From Desulfuromonadaceae bacterium (GTDB lineage Bacteria; Desulfobacterota; Desulfuromonadia; Desulfuromonadales; Geopsychrobacteraceae), in the NCBI GenBank assembly GCA_030595055.1, contig JAUVEB010000002.1, forward strand, positions 1 through 48,337: a DNA stretch of 48,337 nucleotides, in the 5' to 3' direction. The notes below the pieces were generated by a model. It ran no database searches, was not told the DNA's origin, and worked only from the letters and a program-made list of their open reading frames with translations. The translations under genes were made by a program, and so were the position numbers. This document shows positions 19,233 through 29,174 of this stretch, one piece after another (within the stretch, counting starts at the first letter, position 1; each line of letters starts with the position of its first letter).

Positions 19233-20699
19233 TTGCCGGTAGGCCGTCAACTGAGAACCCGCCTCACTCTTTGGAGCTTGATGCTGCTGATCCTGCTCCT
19301 CGGAGGTGGCGGTTTTTTTTGTTACTACATACAGCGACAGGAACTCGCAGACAGCCTCGATTCCCAGCTGCTGTCCACGTCCCGTAGCTTCTCTTGCAGT
19401 TGCCGTGAAGTTGCCCCCGCCGAATCGGGACAAACGTCTTTCTGCCAAGCTATTAACCGATGTTCCATACGCCTGGAAGGGAACGTCGCCGTTGCCCTGT
19501 ATTCTTCTCAGGGGGCTCTGCTGTGTCACAGCAAACATCCGAGCAACCCACCGCCTGAATTGTCCGTTGACATTCTCAACAGTTCACTCCTTGGCGAACC
19601 GTTTTTTGAGACCACTGGCACCCAGGGAGATCGGTGGCGCCAACTGACCACGCCCGTCATCAAAAATGGACAAGTTCTCTATCACCTGCGAGTGATCCAC
19701 TCCCTTGCAAGCGTTGAAAATCGCTTGGCAAAACTTGCCTTATTGCTCTGTTCCGCCGGGTTGCCGGCGGTTATTGCTTTTGCCGTTGTCCAATGGGTTT
19801 TATTAGGCCTGCTAACCAACCCACTGGCCAAGCTGGCTCTGCGGATGGACAGAACCGGCGAAGGCAATCTTTCAGCGACATTCAAATTACCATTTTTTGC
19901 CGGTCAAGAACTTCAACAACTCGTGATCAGCCACAACAATCTAACGGAACGCCTGAGTAGCAGCCTGCATAAAGCCAGACAGTTTTCGGCCGATGTCACC
20001 CACGAACTTCGGACACCATTGACCATTTTACGCGGTGAAACCGAACTGGCGCTCAGGGGCAACAAGGATCGCGAACAATTGCTGGAGATTCTCGGATCGA
20101 ATCTGGAAGAAATCGGCCGGATGGGTGGCCTGATAGAAGACCTGCTCATTTTATCGAAAAGCGAACTGGGAGAAATCCCCCTGAAGATGGAAGCCCTTGA
20201 CCTCGGAACCCTGTTGCAAAAGCTACATGAACAGGCAAAAATATTAGCTGAGTCAAAGCACATTAAACTTGAACTCAACGGGGGGGAAGAACAGATCAGC
20301 CTGTTTGCCGACGGCGCCAGACTGCGTCAGGTTTTCCTCAATCTATTAACGAACGCAATCAAGTACACACCTGAAGGGGGACGCGTCATTATCAATTGGT
20401 CACTTCAGGGGGAAGCAGCCAGAATCATTATTGAAGATACCGGTATCGGGATCGACAGCGAACATCAGCAACATATCTTTGACCGATTTTATCGGATCGA
20501 AAAAACCCGCAATCGTAACGATGGCGGCTCCGGACTCGGGTTGGCGATTGCTAAATGGATTGTCGATGCCCATGCCGGTTCAATCAGGGTCTGTTCAATG
20601 CCGGGACAAGGAAGCAAATTTGCCGTCATACTGCCGTTAACACACCAGCCGAGTCACTCGGCAGATGAAAGAAAAAAACTAGTGTCATGTCAACCTTGA
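19233..20699 (+). CDS. HAMP/HisKA sensor histidine kinase, 3' end altered by IS630 insertion
   Basis: TTG start abutting the regulator; ADVTHELRTPLTILRGETELAL, GGSGLGLAIAKWIVDAH; last codons (VSCQP*) lie inside the IS. Confidence 0.9.
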   Translation: MPVGRQLRTRLTLWSLMLLILLLGGGGFFCYYIQRQELADSLDSQLLSTSRSFSCSCREVAPAESGQTSFCQAINRCSIRLEGNVAVALYSSQGALLCHSKHPSNPPPELSVDILNSSLLGEPFFETTGTQGDRWRQLTTPVIKNGQVLYHLRVIHSLASVENRLAKLALLLCSAGLPAVIAFAVVQWVLLGLLTNPLAKLALRMDRTGEGNLSATFKLPFFAGQELQQLVISHNNLTERLSSSLHKARQFSADVTHELRTPLTILRGETELALRGNKDREQLLEILGSNLEEIGRMGGLIEDLLILSKSELGEIPLKMEALDLGTLLQKLHEQAKILAESKHIKLELNGGEEQISLFADGARLRQVFLNLLTNAIKYTPEGGRVIINWSLQGEAARIIIEDTGIGIDSEHQQHIFDRFYRIEKTRNRNDGGSGLGLAIAKWIVDAHAGSIRVCSMPGQGSKFAVILPLTHQPSHSADERKKLVSCQP

Positions 20700-21896
20700 A
20701 GTGTCGCAAGTGATCGGCTATACTTTCTTCATAATTCAATCCCGGAGGTTTGACTATGAAGAAATACACTGTGACCCTCAGCATGGAAGAACGTAATTTT
20801 CTAAATGATCTCACATCAAAGGGGAAACACCAGTCGCAGAGGATTCTCAACGCGTTGATTTTACTTGATTGTGATACGGGCGAGTTTCAACCAGGTCGCT
20901 CAACCAATGAAGAAATTGCTCGGGTTCTGAATATCAGCATGAAAAAAATTGACCGGGTGAAGAAACGTTTTGTTGAAGAGGGGTTTGAATTTGCGCTGGG
21001 CAAGAGGAAGGCAGATCGCGTTTATCAAAAAAAGGCGGATGGCGACTTCGAGGCCCATCTGGTTGCCTTGAGTTGCAGTGACCCGCCGGAAGGTTTTTCC
21101 CGCTGGTCGTTGCGGTTACTAGCGGACAAAGTGGTTGAGTTGAACTATATCGACAGCATTTCGCATGAAGCTGTGCGAGGCATTTTAAAAAAAACGAAAT
21201 CAAGCCCTGGCGACAAAAAGGGTGGATAATTCCGCCGGATCAAAATGGCAGCTTTGTCGCTAACATGGAAAAGGTTCTGGATGTCTACAAACGACCATTT
21301 GAGCAGCTCCGCCCGGTTGTCTGCATGGACGAATCGCCCAAACAGTTGATCGGAGAGGTCCGGCAGCCGATCCCGGCATCACCTGGGAAGCCCACCAGAT
21401 ATGACTATGAGTATTGTCGGCACGGGGTGTGTAATGTTTTTCTCGCCTGCGAACCACTGGCCGGGAAACGCATGGTCACAATTGCCGAAAGAAAGACCAA
21501 GAAGGATTGGGCGCACTTCCTGGAAGAAATCGCTGACCAATACAAGCATGCTGCGAAGATAACGCTGGTGATGGACAATCTGAATACACATGAACCCGGA
21601 GCTCTCTACGAGGCCTTCCCACCGGAAAAGGCGAAGGTCTTGTGGGATCGTTTCGAATTTGTCTACACCCCAAAGCACGGCAGCTGGCTGAACATGGCCG
21701 AAATCGAACTAAATGTCCTGACGGGCCAGTGCCTCAACAGAAGGATCGATGATATCGAGATTGTGAGAACGGAAGTGCGCGCATGGCAAAAGTTCAGAAA
21801 CAACAAGCAGGCCAAAGTGAATTGGCAGTTTACGACAAAGGATGCACGCATCAAGCTATTAAGACTTTATCCGACACTTGTTGATTGACATGACAC
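20682..21896 (+). mobile_element. IS630-family insertion sequence flanked by TA
   Basis: Inverted ends GTGTCATGTCAA... / ...TTGACATGACAC, TA at both boundaries (CTAG context), DDE transposase inside. Confidence 0.9.
20750..21888 (+). CDS. IS630-family DDE transposase, two overlapping frames probably joined by -1 frameshift at A8 (21187-21194)
   Basis: ORFA 20750-21229 (HTH), ORFB frame (NEIKPWRQKGWIIPPDQNGSFVANMEK...VVCMDESP...LVMDNLNTH...NMAEIELN) open through 21888. Confidence 0.88.
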
Positions 21897-22060
21897 TAGG
21901 GGCCCGTGCGGTTAATCGTGACGCGTAATTCTGGCCTTTTTGATTGCTGTCAAGGCACGCCGATGAAGGCCTAGCCTGCGTTAAGCCAAAGAGGTGCAAC
22001 GCAGACAGCGAGCAAAAAAAGCCAGAATTAATGGATAGGATTAGCCGCACGGGCCACTAG
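21896..22060. repeat. MITE-like inverted-repeat element (family B), about 165 bp
   Basis: Ends CTAGGGGCCCGTGCGGTTAATC...TAATTCTGGC and the reverse complement of the right end, CTAGTGGCCCGTGCGGCTAATCC...TAATTCTGGC. Confidence 0.75.
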
Positions 22061-22071
22061 CTGCCCCAAAT

Positions 22072-22115
22072 TATTGATGCACGCGCAAAAAGTCATGGCT
22101 AAGCAAAAATTTACG
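22072..22115. repeat. dispersed repeat family C, inverted copy
   Basis: TTGATGCACGCGCAAAAAGTCATGGCTAAGCAAAAATTTACG resembles 13478-13525. Confidence 0.5.
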
Positions 22116-22172
22116 GTTCACTTTTTCCATCAATTGTTATATAAAGAAGCACTAGAGACCTTTTATAAGGTT

Positions 22173-22222
22173 TCGGGCCCCGAAGACCTCCCCCCCCTCC
22201 AGGTCTTTGGGGCTTTCTCTTT
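22173..22222 (+). terminator. stem-loop terminator-like structure
   Basis: GCCCCGAAGACCT-CCCCCCCTCC-AGGTCTTTGGGGC followed by TTTCTCTTTT. Confidence 0.7.
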
Positions 22223-22362
22223 TAATCCCCCTTATCTATACCCGATCACCAAAACAACCAGAATAATCACCGCCGGGGCCTTCGAGAGAGCACATGGGCA
22301 GGCAATTGCCGACTGCGCATCTGCACAGTGCTTTCCCCGAAACCACATGTTAAGCTGCACAC

Positions 22363-23754
22363 ATGCGAATCACCGTCAAACAACAGATACTGCTGGCCCC
22401 CGCGACCGTCCTGTTACTGCTGGTTCTATTGCTTGTTTTCATGCAGTATAGCTATTGGAACCTGGCCCTGATCCGCCAGGAAACCAAGACGCTCGGCACA
22501 ACCTTTATCGCCCTGGCTGAAGCAGATATGGCTGCCAGGCGCCTGCACGTCATCATTCGCACCTTCCAGCACACGGGGATTGCCTCACCGGAGGAAATGG
22601 CCCTGGTCACCGATCTCTATGATCGCCTGATTGATGCCATCGAGCGGATTGAGCCTTTCGGGCCACTGAAAGAGAATAACGAACTCAACCAGCTCCATAT
22701 ACTTGCCGGCAAACTCAATCCGGCCAACGGCCCGGAACCGGAACAGACCGCCGAGCTTTATGCCCACCTTCGAGCCCAGCTATCAAATCTGTCGAACACC
22801 ACCCAGATTCACCGGAATAAGCTGCGCCACCGGCATAGTCATGATATCAATCAGCTGATTGAGCGATCGGTGCTGGTATCAATTTCGGTCATCAGTCTGG
22901 CAATTTTTCTCGGACTCGTGCTGGCCACCTACTTCAGCAAGCGGATCCTCAATCGTATCCAGTTATTGTCGGACAGTGCCGGCCGCATTGCCGGTGGTGA
23001 ACTGGTCCTGCCGCCGGCACCCGATAACATCCGTGACGAATTGGATGCTTTGGGTGTTTCGATCAAGCGCATGACCGGCCGCCTGATTCAGGTTGTCGGC
23101 ACAGAAAAACTGCTCGAAGGTGCAGAGGAAGAACGACGCAGAATCGCTATGGATCTGCATGACCAGTCACTGGCCGACCTCTCGGCAATTTTGCGGGGCA
23201 TTCAAAACCTGGCGGCAAAATCAGTGGACCAGGAAACGATCCGAAGTGTTACCGCACTGGAACAGGACCTGGATCGCGCAATAACCAACCTGCGTGACAT
23301 CATGAACAACCTGCACCCGCAAACTCTCGACATTCTCGGTTTGGGTGCAGCAATCGAAGCTCACCTGGATCGTTATTGCTCGATTGAGAGCCTTCCTGAG
23401 TACCACCTTTATCTCGATCCGAAAATCGGTGAATTGAAACTAAGTCGGGTTCGGCAACTGGCCCTCTACCGAATTGCCCTGGAAGCAATCCAGAATGTCC
23501 TCAAGCATGCTGCCGCCAGTCGCTACGAAGTTAACCTGGAGGTGCGTGACAAAACACTGGTCCTCTCCGTCGAAGATAATGGCAATGGAATCGCTGACGT
23601 GTCCGACCCCGGACAGAGTCGGGGCTTGAACAATATTCAGGAACGGGCCAGAAGTATCGGTGCCGAAGTCACCTGGAAAAATTCACGATTTTCTTCCGGC
23701 ACCCGCTTTGAACTGACCCTGCTGGTTTCCCCGGATAGCCTGATACCCTCCTGA
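22363..23754 (+). CDS. NarX/DegS-type sensor histidine kinase (HAMP, HisKA_3, HATPase)
   Basis: Two TM segments; EEERRRIAMDLHDQSLADLSAILRGIQNL; LSVEDNGNGIADVSDPGQSRGLNNIQERA. Confidence 0.9.
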   Translation: MRITVKQQILLAPATVLLLLVLLLVFMQYSYWNLALIRQETKTLGTTFIALAEADMAARRLHVIIRTFQHTGIASPEEMALVTDLYDRLIDAIERIEPFGPLKENNELNQLHILAGKLNPANGPEPEQTAELYAHLRAQLSNLSNTTQIHRNKLRHRHSHDINQLIERSVLVSISVISLAIFLGLVLATYFSKRILNRIQLLSDSAGRIAGGELVLPPAPDNIRDELDALGVSIKRMTGRLIQVVGTEKLLEGAEEERRRIAMDLHDQSLADLSAILRGIQNLAAKSVDQETIRSVTALEQDLDRAITNLRDIMNNLHPQTLDILGLGAAIEAHLDRYCSIESLPEYHLYLDPKIGELKLSRVRQLALYRIALEAIQNVLKHAAASRYEVNLEVRDKTLVLSVEDNGNGIADVSDPGQSRGLNNIQERARSIGAEVTWKNSRFSSGTRFELTLLVSPDSLIPS

Positions 23755-23776
23755 GCAATTTTTGAGGAACAAAAAG

Positions 23777-24559
23777 ATGCAACCGATTGAAATACTGATT
23801 GCAGAAGACAATCCGAAAGATTATGAATTCCTCGAACAACTGCTTTCAGACTGGGATGAGGAGGTCCGGATCACCCGGGCGTCCAACGGCAAAGATGCCC
23901 TGGATATTGCTTTGACCCGCACCAATCCGTTAATCATCAGTGACATACAGATGCCGGAAATGAACGGGATCGATTTGGCCCAAAGCCTCTGGCAAGCACA
24001 GCCGGAAACCCGCATTGTTTTCTGGAGCCAGTTCAAGGATGAGATGTATGTCCGTGCCCTGGCGAAAATTGTTCCACCGGAAACGGTCTATGGTTACATC
24101 CTTAAATCGAGCTCCCGAGAACGGATTACCTCGGCCATTCGGACCGTCCTTCTGGAGGAACAGTGCTGGATATCTCCAGAGGTGCGCAAAGTGCAGGGAC
24201 GGGCAGGACACAGCTTAACGGCTCTGTCTGACATTGAATATGAGGCATTGCTCGACATTTCGCTGGGCCTGACTGACAACCTGATTGCCCAACGGCGCTA
24301 CCTTTCCCGACGCGGGGTGCAAAGTCGGCTCAACTCCCTCTACAACAAGCTCGGCCTCGACCAGGAACAGTTCCACTGTGAAAAAGTCGGCGACTCTTTC
24401 AATTTACGAAACCGGGCAGTCGCCGTCTCATTAGCACGGGGGTTGATTAACGCTTTTGAAATGGAGCGGGAAGAAAAAGACTTCAAGACATGGTTTAAGC
24501 GTTTCCAGCGAACGCAAAAAGCGAAAGAACAGGGTCAACACAACTGGTCTGACCGCTGA
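23777..24559 (+). CDS. response regulator with LuxR-like C-terminus
   Basis: IEILIAEDNPKDYEFLEQLL receiver; LSDIEYEALLDISLGLTDNLIAQRRYLSRRGVQSRLNSLYNKL. Confidence 0.85.
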   Translation: MQPIEILIAEDNPKDYEFLEQLLSDWDEEVRITRASNGKDALDIALTRTNPLIISDIQMPEMNGIDLAQSLWQAQPETRIVFWSQFKDEMYVRALAKIVPPETVYGYILKSSSRERITSAIRTVLLEEQCWISPEVRKVQGRAGHSLTALSDIEYEALLDISLGLTDNLIAQRRYLSRRGVQSRLNSLYNKLGLDQEQFHCEKVGDSFNLRNRAVAVSLARGLINAFEMEREEKDFKTWFKRFQRTQKAKEQGQHNWSDR

Positions 24560-24701
24560 CTTATCTCACCAAGAACAGGCCATGGTTCAACGCCCGGGAA
24601 AGAACAAAAGGAAGCAGATTGTAGCTACCTTCAGCTTCTCTTGCCTTGTTATTGACCAACGGCTATGGTAAAAGGTCTTACCAAGAAAGTCGGAGGAACT
24701 T

Positions 24702-25439
24702 ATGGCCACAGTCTTTAAACCGATCCGTCCGAAAAAACTCTCCGAAGAGATCGTCAACCAAATCAAAGAACTGATTTCACGCGGTGAGCTGAGTCCCGGG
24801 CAAAAGATTCCTTCGGAACGGGAATTAGCATCATTTCTCGGCGTCAGTCGCCCCTCTGTGCGCGAAGCCATCATGGTGCTCGAAGCGATGGGCTTTCTCG
24901 AATCACGTCAGGGCGGAGGCACTTACGTCCGTTCACTGGCGGATGCCACCATGGCCGACCCGCTGGCCAGTATGGTTGAGCAGCGCGACCCACGCATGTT
25001 GCATGCTTTGACAGAAGTCCGTATCGGCTTGGAAACCTGGTCTGCCTATCTGGCGGCAAAGCGCGCCGACGATTCCGAAATTGAACGTTTACGGGAACTT
25101 TACAACAGCATGGTTGAACTGGCCGCCAGTGGGAACTGGGACGCTGAAGTTGACTTTCGATTCCACCTGACCATCACTGCGGCCACCCACAATACCTTGC
25201 AGGTCCATATCCTCGATACTGTCCAAAAGCTCTTTCAAACCACCATTATGGAAGCATTGAGCGAGTTTTACAGCAAGGAAGGCTACATCGAGCTACTGCT
25301 CAATCATCACCGTGAAATCATGGAAGCGATTGCCGATCACGACCCGGAGCGTGCCCGTGACCGGATGATGGAACACCTGACCTTGGTGGAAAAAAAACTG
25401 ACAATCTTTCTCCAGAAGAACCGTCAGGAGACTGCGTGA
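24702..25439 (+). CDS. GntR/FadR-family transcriptional regulator
   Basis: LSEEIVNQIKELISRGELSPGQKIPSERELASFLGVSRPSVREAIMVLEAMGFLESRQGGGTYV plus FCD domain. Confidence 0.92.
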   Translation: MATVFKPIRPKKLSEEIVNQIKELISRGELSPGQKIPSERELASFLGVSRPSVREAIMVLEAMGFLESRQGGGTYVRSLADATMADPLASMVEQRDPRMLHALTEVRIGLETWSAYLAAKRADDSEIERLRELYNSMVELAASGNWDAEVDFRFHLTITAATHNTLQVHILDTVQKLFQTTIMEALSEFYSKEGYIELLLNHHREIMEAIADHDPERARDRMMEHLTLVEKKLTIFLQKNRQETA

Positions 25440-25458
25440 CCACCAGACTGACAATTTA

Positions 25459-25495
25459 ATGAAAAAGGCTGCCCGATTCGGCAGCCTTTTTCATT
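25459..25495 (+). terminator. rho-independent terminator
   Basis: GAAAAAGGCTGCC-CGATTC-GGCAGCCTTTTTC. Confidence 0.85.
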
Positions 25496-25498
25496 AAC

Positions 25499-25795
25499 AT
25501 GTGTAATCCGCTATCACAGGACTTATTTATGCCGATGGAACAGATCTATCAAGCAACCCTCGACAAGTGGGGGGAAGACGCCCAGTACGACCAAGCGGTC
25601 GAAGAATGTGCCGAATTGATCGCCGCACTGAAACATTATCGGCGCGGCAAGATCGACGAACAAGCGGTCATTTCAGAACTGGCGGATGTCAGCCTGATGC
25701 TTGGTCAACTCAGCTGGATGTTCGGCCCCGAAAAGGTAGCCGCCGCAAAAGAAATGAAACTGGCAAAACTGAACAGATTGTTGTCGACCCCCTGA
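25499..25795 (+). CDS. MazG-like nucleotide pyrophosphohydrolase-related protein
   Basis: YDQAVEECAELIAALKHYRRGKIDEQAVISELADVSLMLGQL; actual start may be the ATG at 25529 or 25535. Confidence 0.75.
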   Translation: MCNPLSQDLFMPMEQIYQATLDKWGEDAQYDQAVEECAELIAALKHYRRGKIDEQAVISELADVSLMLGQLSWMFGPEKVAAAKEMKLAKLNRLLSTP

Positions 25796-25878
25796 AACAG
25801 TTAAATCGATCACATTTTTCAAATTGAATCCCCGGAGGAAAAGACCCGGCAAGAATCAGGGTCAGTTGCCTGCCTGAT

Positions 25879-26433
25879 TCAAAGCGTTTTCAAACGACCG
25901 CCGCAAGAACGATGGATATAGTCACCCCGACGGTTTAAACGCCGGACTCGCTGCAAAACAAACCCACATTTCAGACAAACCGCAACCGGCTTCAGACGGG
26001 TGCGGTGCAACTGGGCAAGCTCAGCACTTTCGCCACATCGGACCGGAAGAATCCCCAACGCTACGGCCCAAGCTTGCCAGGCCCTGCCATGACCACGGCG
26101 CTGAACTTTTTTCGGTTGATGGCTCAAATGGTCACAGGCATGGGCGACTTCATGTAGAAAGGTCTGCTGTAAACTCTCTGGCGACTGAACAAACTGCAGA
26201 CGAATACAAACCGGCTCTCCTGTTTTGAAAATATAGGCTCCGAGCATTCGGCTTGCCCGGCTGCTTTTGATCGGAACCCCTGCCAAACGTTGCAGCAGAG
26301 CATCGACAGCATTCCCTTCGAGTGCCTGTTTAACCGCATCTTCAATCCGGCACCAGAGGTTTTGTTCCGTGGCAAAGCTTTTAACCGTCATCATCATACA
26401 AATGGATGTAGCAGTTATCTGATGACCTGACAA
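25879..26433 (-). CDS. SprT-like zinc metalloprotease-domain protein
   Basis: FLHEVAHACDHL (HExxH) plus C-terminal Zn ribbon CLKCGFVLQRVRRLNRRGDYIHRSCGG. Confidence 0.8.
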   Translation of the reverse strand: MSGHQITATSICMMMTVKSFATEQNLWCRIEDAVKQALEGNAVDALLQRLAGVPIKSSRASRMLGAYIFKTGEPVCIRLQFVQSPESLQQTFLHEVAHACDHLSHQPKKVQRRGHGRAWQAWAVALGILPVRCGESAELAQLHRTRLKPVAVCLKCGFVLQRVRRLNRRGDYIHRSCGGRLKTL

Positions 26434-27398
26434 TGCTCATCTGCGAAAATAGCCGAATGACGAACAAAACGGACATTGAGATTGAACAATTGGACTGGGT
26501 GGCGATTCCACCACAACTGGAAGATGGGCCGATCGTCCGGCAGCTGACAAAAAAACAACTGCGCAACTGGGCTCTGGTTTTACAGGCGCGGCAGATCCCT
26601 TGCCGTAGCGAACAAGGCACGCAAGGCCGGCAAATACTGGTACCGATCGATCAGTTTCGGGAAGCCTGCGAAGAATTGCGTAAATATGAGATAGAAAATC
26701 GCAACTGGCCGCCCCCCCTTCCAACGTCACCGCCACAACGGGAAAACCGGACCGCAACCATCTGGGTGCTGATTCTACTGGCAATCTTCCACAATTTCAC
26801 TTTACAGAAAATCACTTTATTCGGCCATCCGGTCGACTGGATGGCCCAGGGCAATGCCCAAGCCGGAAAAATATTAGCCGGAGAATGGTGGCGGCTGGTC
26901 ACTGCCCTGACTCTGCATTCCGGAGCCTTACACCTGGCCGGCAACATGCTTGTCGGTGGGATATTCATGCTCCGTCTCTGCCGTGATCTCGGCTCCGGAA
27001 CGGCTTGGAATCTTGTCCTCGCTGCCGGAGCCCTCGGCAACCTGGTGAACGCTCTGCTGCAATCACCAAACCACCGTTCCATCGGTGCATCAACTGCCGT
27101 CTTCGGTGCCGTCGGCATACTTGCAGCGATCAACGTGCTGCATTACCGAATCAATTTGCGCCACCGCTGGCCACTCCCAATTGCAGCCGCACTGGGCTTA
27201 CTGGCGATGCTTGGAGCGGCCGGCGACACAACCGATCTTGGTGCCCACCTGTTCGGTCTGCTGGCGGGGATTGCCTTGGGGTTAACCTACAAATTCTTTT
27301 TGGGCAAGCTTGGCCAGCCAAATAAATCCACCAACTCGGTCTTGGTTTCTCTGGCTATCGCCGTCATCAGCTATGCCTGGTTCACCGCACTGAAATAG
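26433..27398 (+). CDS. rhomboid-family intramembrane serine protease
   Basis: GEWWRLVTALTLHSGALHLAGNMLVGG, GASTAVFGAVG, DLGAHLFGLLAGIALG. Confidence 0.9.
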   Translation: MLICENSRMTNKTDIEIEQLDWVAIPPQLEDGPIVRQLTKKQLRNWALVLQARQIPCRSEQGTQGRQILVPIDQFREACEELRKYEIENRNWPPPLPTSPPQRENRTATIWVLILLAIFHNFTLQKITLFGHPVDWMAQGNAQAGKILAGEWWRLVTALTLHSGALHLAGNMLVGGIFMLRLCRDLGSGTAWNLVLAAGALGNLVNALLQSPNHRSIGASTAVFGAVGILAAINVLHYRINLRHRWPLPIAAALGLLAMLGAAGDTTDLGAHLFGLLAGIALGLTYKFFLGKLGQPNKSTNSVLVSLAIAVISYAWFTALK

Positions 27399-27428
27399 CC
27401 CGATTGCAAAAGTTGCAACCAAACCGGT

Positions 27429-27500
27429 GTCCCGTGCGGTTAGTCGTGTCAATTGAATTCTGGCCCTTTGGGGCGCTGCCCGCGTTGCGCAAATTGCCGC
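27429..27500. repeat. partial copy of family B element
   Basis: TCCCGTGCGGTTAGTCGTGTCAATTGAATTCTGGCCCTTTGGGGCGCTGCCCGCGTTGC aligns with the reverse complement of the right half of 21896-22060. Confidence 0.65.
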
Positions 27501-27637
27501 TGTAATGCTATGGCTGTCCGGCGATCAAGGGTCCAGCATGGCAGTGGTGAAAGCCAATCAAAACACCAGAAACTGGAAATCCCAGCTTGTTTCGCTATAC
27601 TTTTGCCAACTGTCAATTCTGCGCTACGGAGGTCAGC

Positions 27638-28159
27638 ATGGCTGCCGAAATTGAAATTATCCAGGGGGATATCACCCAACTCTCCGTTGCTGCCATCGTC
27701 AATGCCGCCAACAACAGGTTGCTCGGTGGCGGTGGTGTAGACGGTGCCATTCATCGCGCTGCCGGACCGGAATTGCTGGCAGAATGTCGAACCTTGCACG
27801 GTTGCCCAACCGGGGAAGCAAGAATGACTGCCGGTTACCGTCTGTCGGCAAAAAAAGTGATTCACACCGTCGGCCCGGTATGGCACGGTGGTACTCAGGG
27901 TGAACCACAATTGCTGGCGAACTGTTACCGCAACAGTTTGCGTCTCGCAGCAGATATCGGTCTAACCAGCATTGCCTTTCCGTCGATCAGTACCGGGGTC
28001 TATGGCTACCCCATTGAAAAAGCTTGCCGGATTGCCATTCATGAAACCTTGCAATTCCTCAAGCAGAAAAATTCACTGGAAAAAATTATTTTCTGCTGTT
28101 TTTCCGACAAAGATGCCGAGTGTTATCGGCAAACGCTTGCGGAACTGACAAGCAAATAA
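27638..28159 (+). CDS. macrodomain protein (O-acetyl-ADP-ribose deacetylase family)
   Basis: [39 protein letters not shown]; start trimmed to MAAEIEI. Confidence 0.93.
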   Translation: MAAEIEIIQGDITQLSVAAIVNAANNRLLGGGGVDGAIHRAAGPELLAECRTLHGCPTGEARMTAGYRLSAKKVIHTVGPVWHGGTQGEPQLLANCYRNSLRLAADIGLTSIAFPSISTGVYGYPIEKACRIAIHETLQFLKQKNSLEKIIFCCFSDKDAECYRQTLAELTSK

Positions 28160-28165
28160 TCTTTC

Positions 28166-28693
28166 TCAGCAACTGAAATGATTCCGGTGGATCTTTTCAT
28201 CCAACAGAGATGCGCGTGGGTGCCCCGCTTTTTCTTCATCCGGATAGCCGAAAGCGATCACCATCGGCACCTCCATCCCCACCGGCAACCCGACCAACTC
28301 GCGGACATATTCCGAAGCCGTTTCCCCATCGCGCAGGCGCAGGCGCAATTGCGCCCAGCAACTTTTCAGCCCGAGCTCTTCACCCGCCAGCTGCGCAATA
28401 ATTGCCGCGATGGAGCAATCTTCAATCCAGACATCGCTGACTGTCGGATCGGCAGCGATGACAACCGCCAAAGGAGCACTGGCAAAAAAGGCGGTACCGT
28501 GCGCTTTGGCGCCGGCAAATTGTTGCAAAAGCTGTGGGTCATCAACAACCACAAACCGGCAGGGTTGCAGATCCCGCGAAGTCGGAGAGCGCAATAACGC
28601 CTCACAAAGCTGCTCGATCTTCTCCGCTTCGACCGGCCGATTGTGAAATTTCCGGACACTGCGCCGCTGACGTAATAATTCAAGCATAACCAT
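28166..28693 (-). CDS. nitroreductase-family protein
   Basis: LLRQRRSVRKFHNRPVEAEKIEQLCEALLRSPTSRDLQPCRFVVV. Confidence 0.9.
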   Translation of the reverse strand: MVMLELLRQRRSVRKFHNRPVEAEKIEQLCEALLRSPTSRDLQPCRFVVVDDPQLLQQFAGAKAHGTAFFASAPLAVVIAADPTVSDVWIEDCSIAAIIAQLAGEELGLKSCWAQLRLRLRDGETASEYVRELVGLPVGMEVPMVIAFGYPDEEKAGHPRASLLDEKIHRNHFSC

Positions 28694-28710
28694 TCCTCCG
28701 AATTTGCAAA

Positions 28711-29172
28711 TTAGCCACAGACAACCGCAGCTTGCCCCCCTGTCAACTGTTGCAACTGCTGATAGGTTACCGGGACAGCTGAATAATCATTTCCTGCGGC
28801 AGCGTAAACCTTCTCAAAGCGCTGCAGGGAAACGTCCAGCAATATCGGTAATTCCCTGGTCAACAGAAAAGGGCAAACCCCGCCCGGCAGATAGCCGGTA
28901 TATTGCGACACCTCTTCGGCGTGCGGCAGCTTCACCTTGCCGGACAATCCTGCCGCCTTCTTTAAGAGCGAACTCTTGACCTTCATATCACCACAGGTGA
29001 CAACGGCAACCGGTTTGCCGCCGATCAAAAACAGCAGGGTTTTAGCAATCTCGGCGGGGGTGCAACCAACCGCAGCAGCCGCGGCCTCAGCTGTCGGGGT
29101 CGGCTGCTGATACTCGCGAACTTCGATTCCATACTCGGCCAGATACTTTTTAACCTCGACAATGCTCGGCAT
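28711..29172 (-). CDS. YbaK/EbsC aminoacyl-tRNA deacylase family
   Basis: AAAAVGCTPAEIAKTLLFLIGGKPVAVVTCGDMKVKSSLLKKA, TGYLPGGVCPFLL. Confidence 0.9.
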   Translation of the reverse strand: MPSIVEVKKYLAEYGIEVREYQQPTPTAEAAAAAVGCTPAEIAKTLLFLIGGKPVAVVTCGDMKVKSSLLKKAAGLSGKVKLPHAEEVSQYTGYLPGGVCPFLLTRELPILLDVSLQRFEKVYAAAGNDYSAVPVTYQQLQQLTGGQAAVVCG

Positions 29173-29174
29173 TT

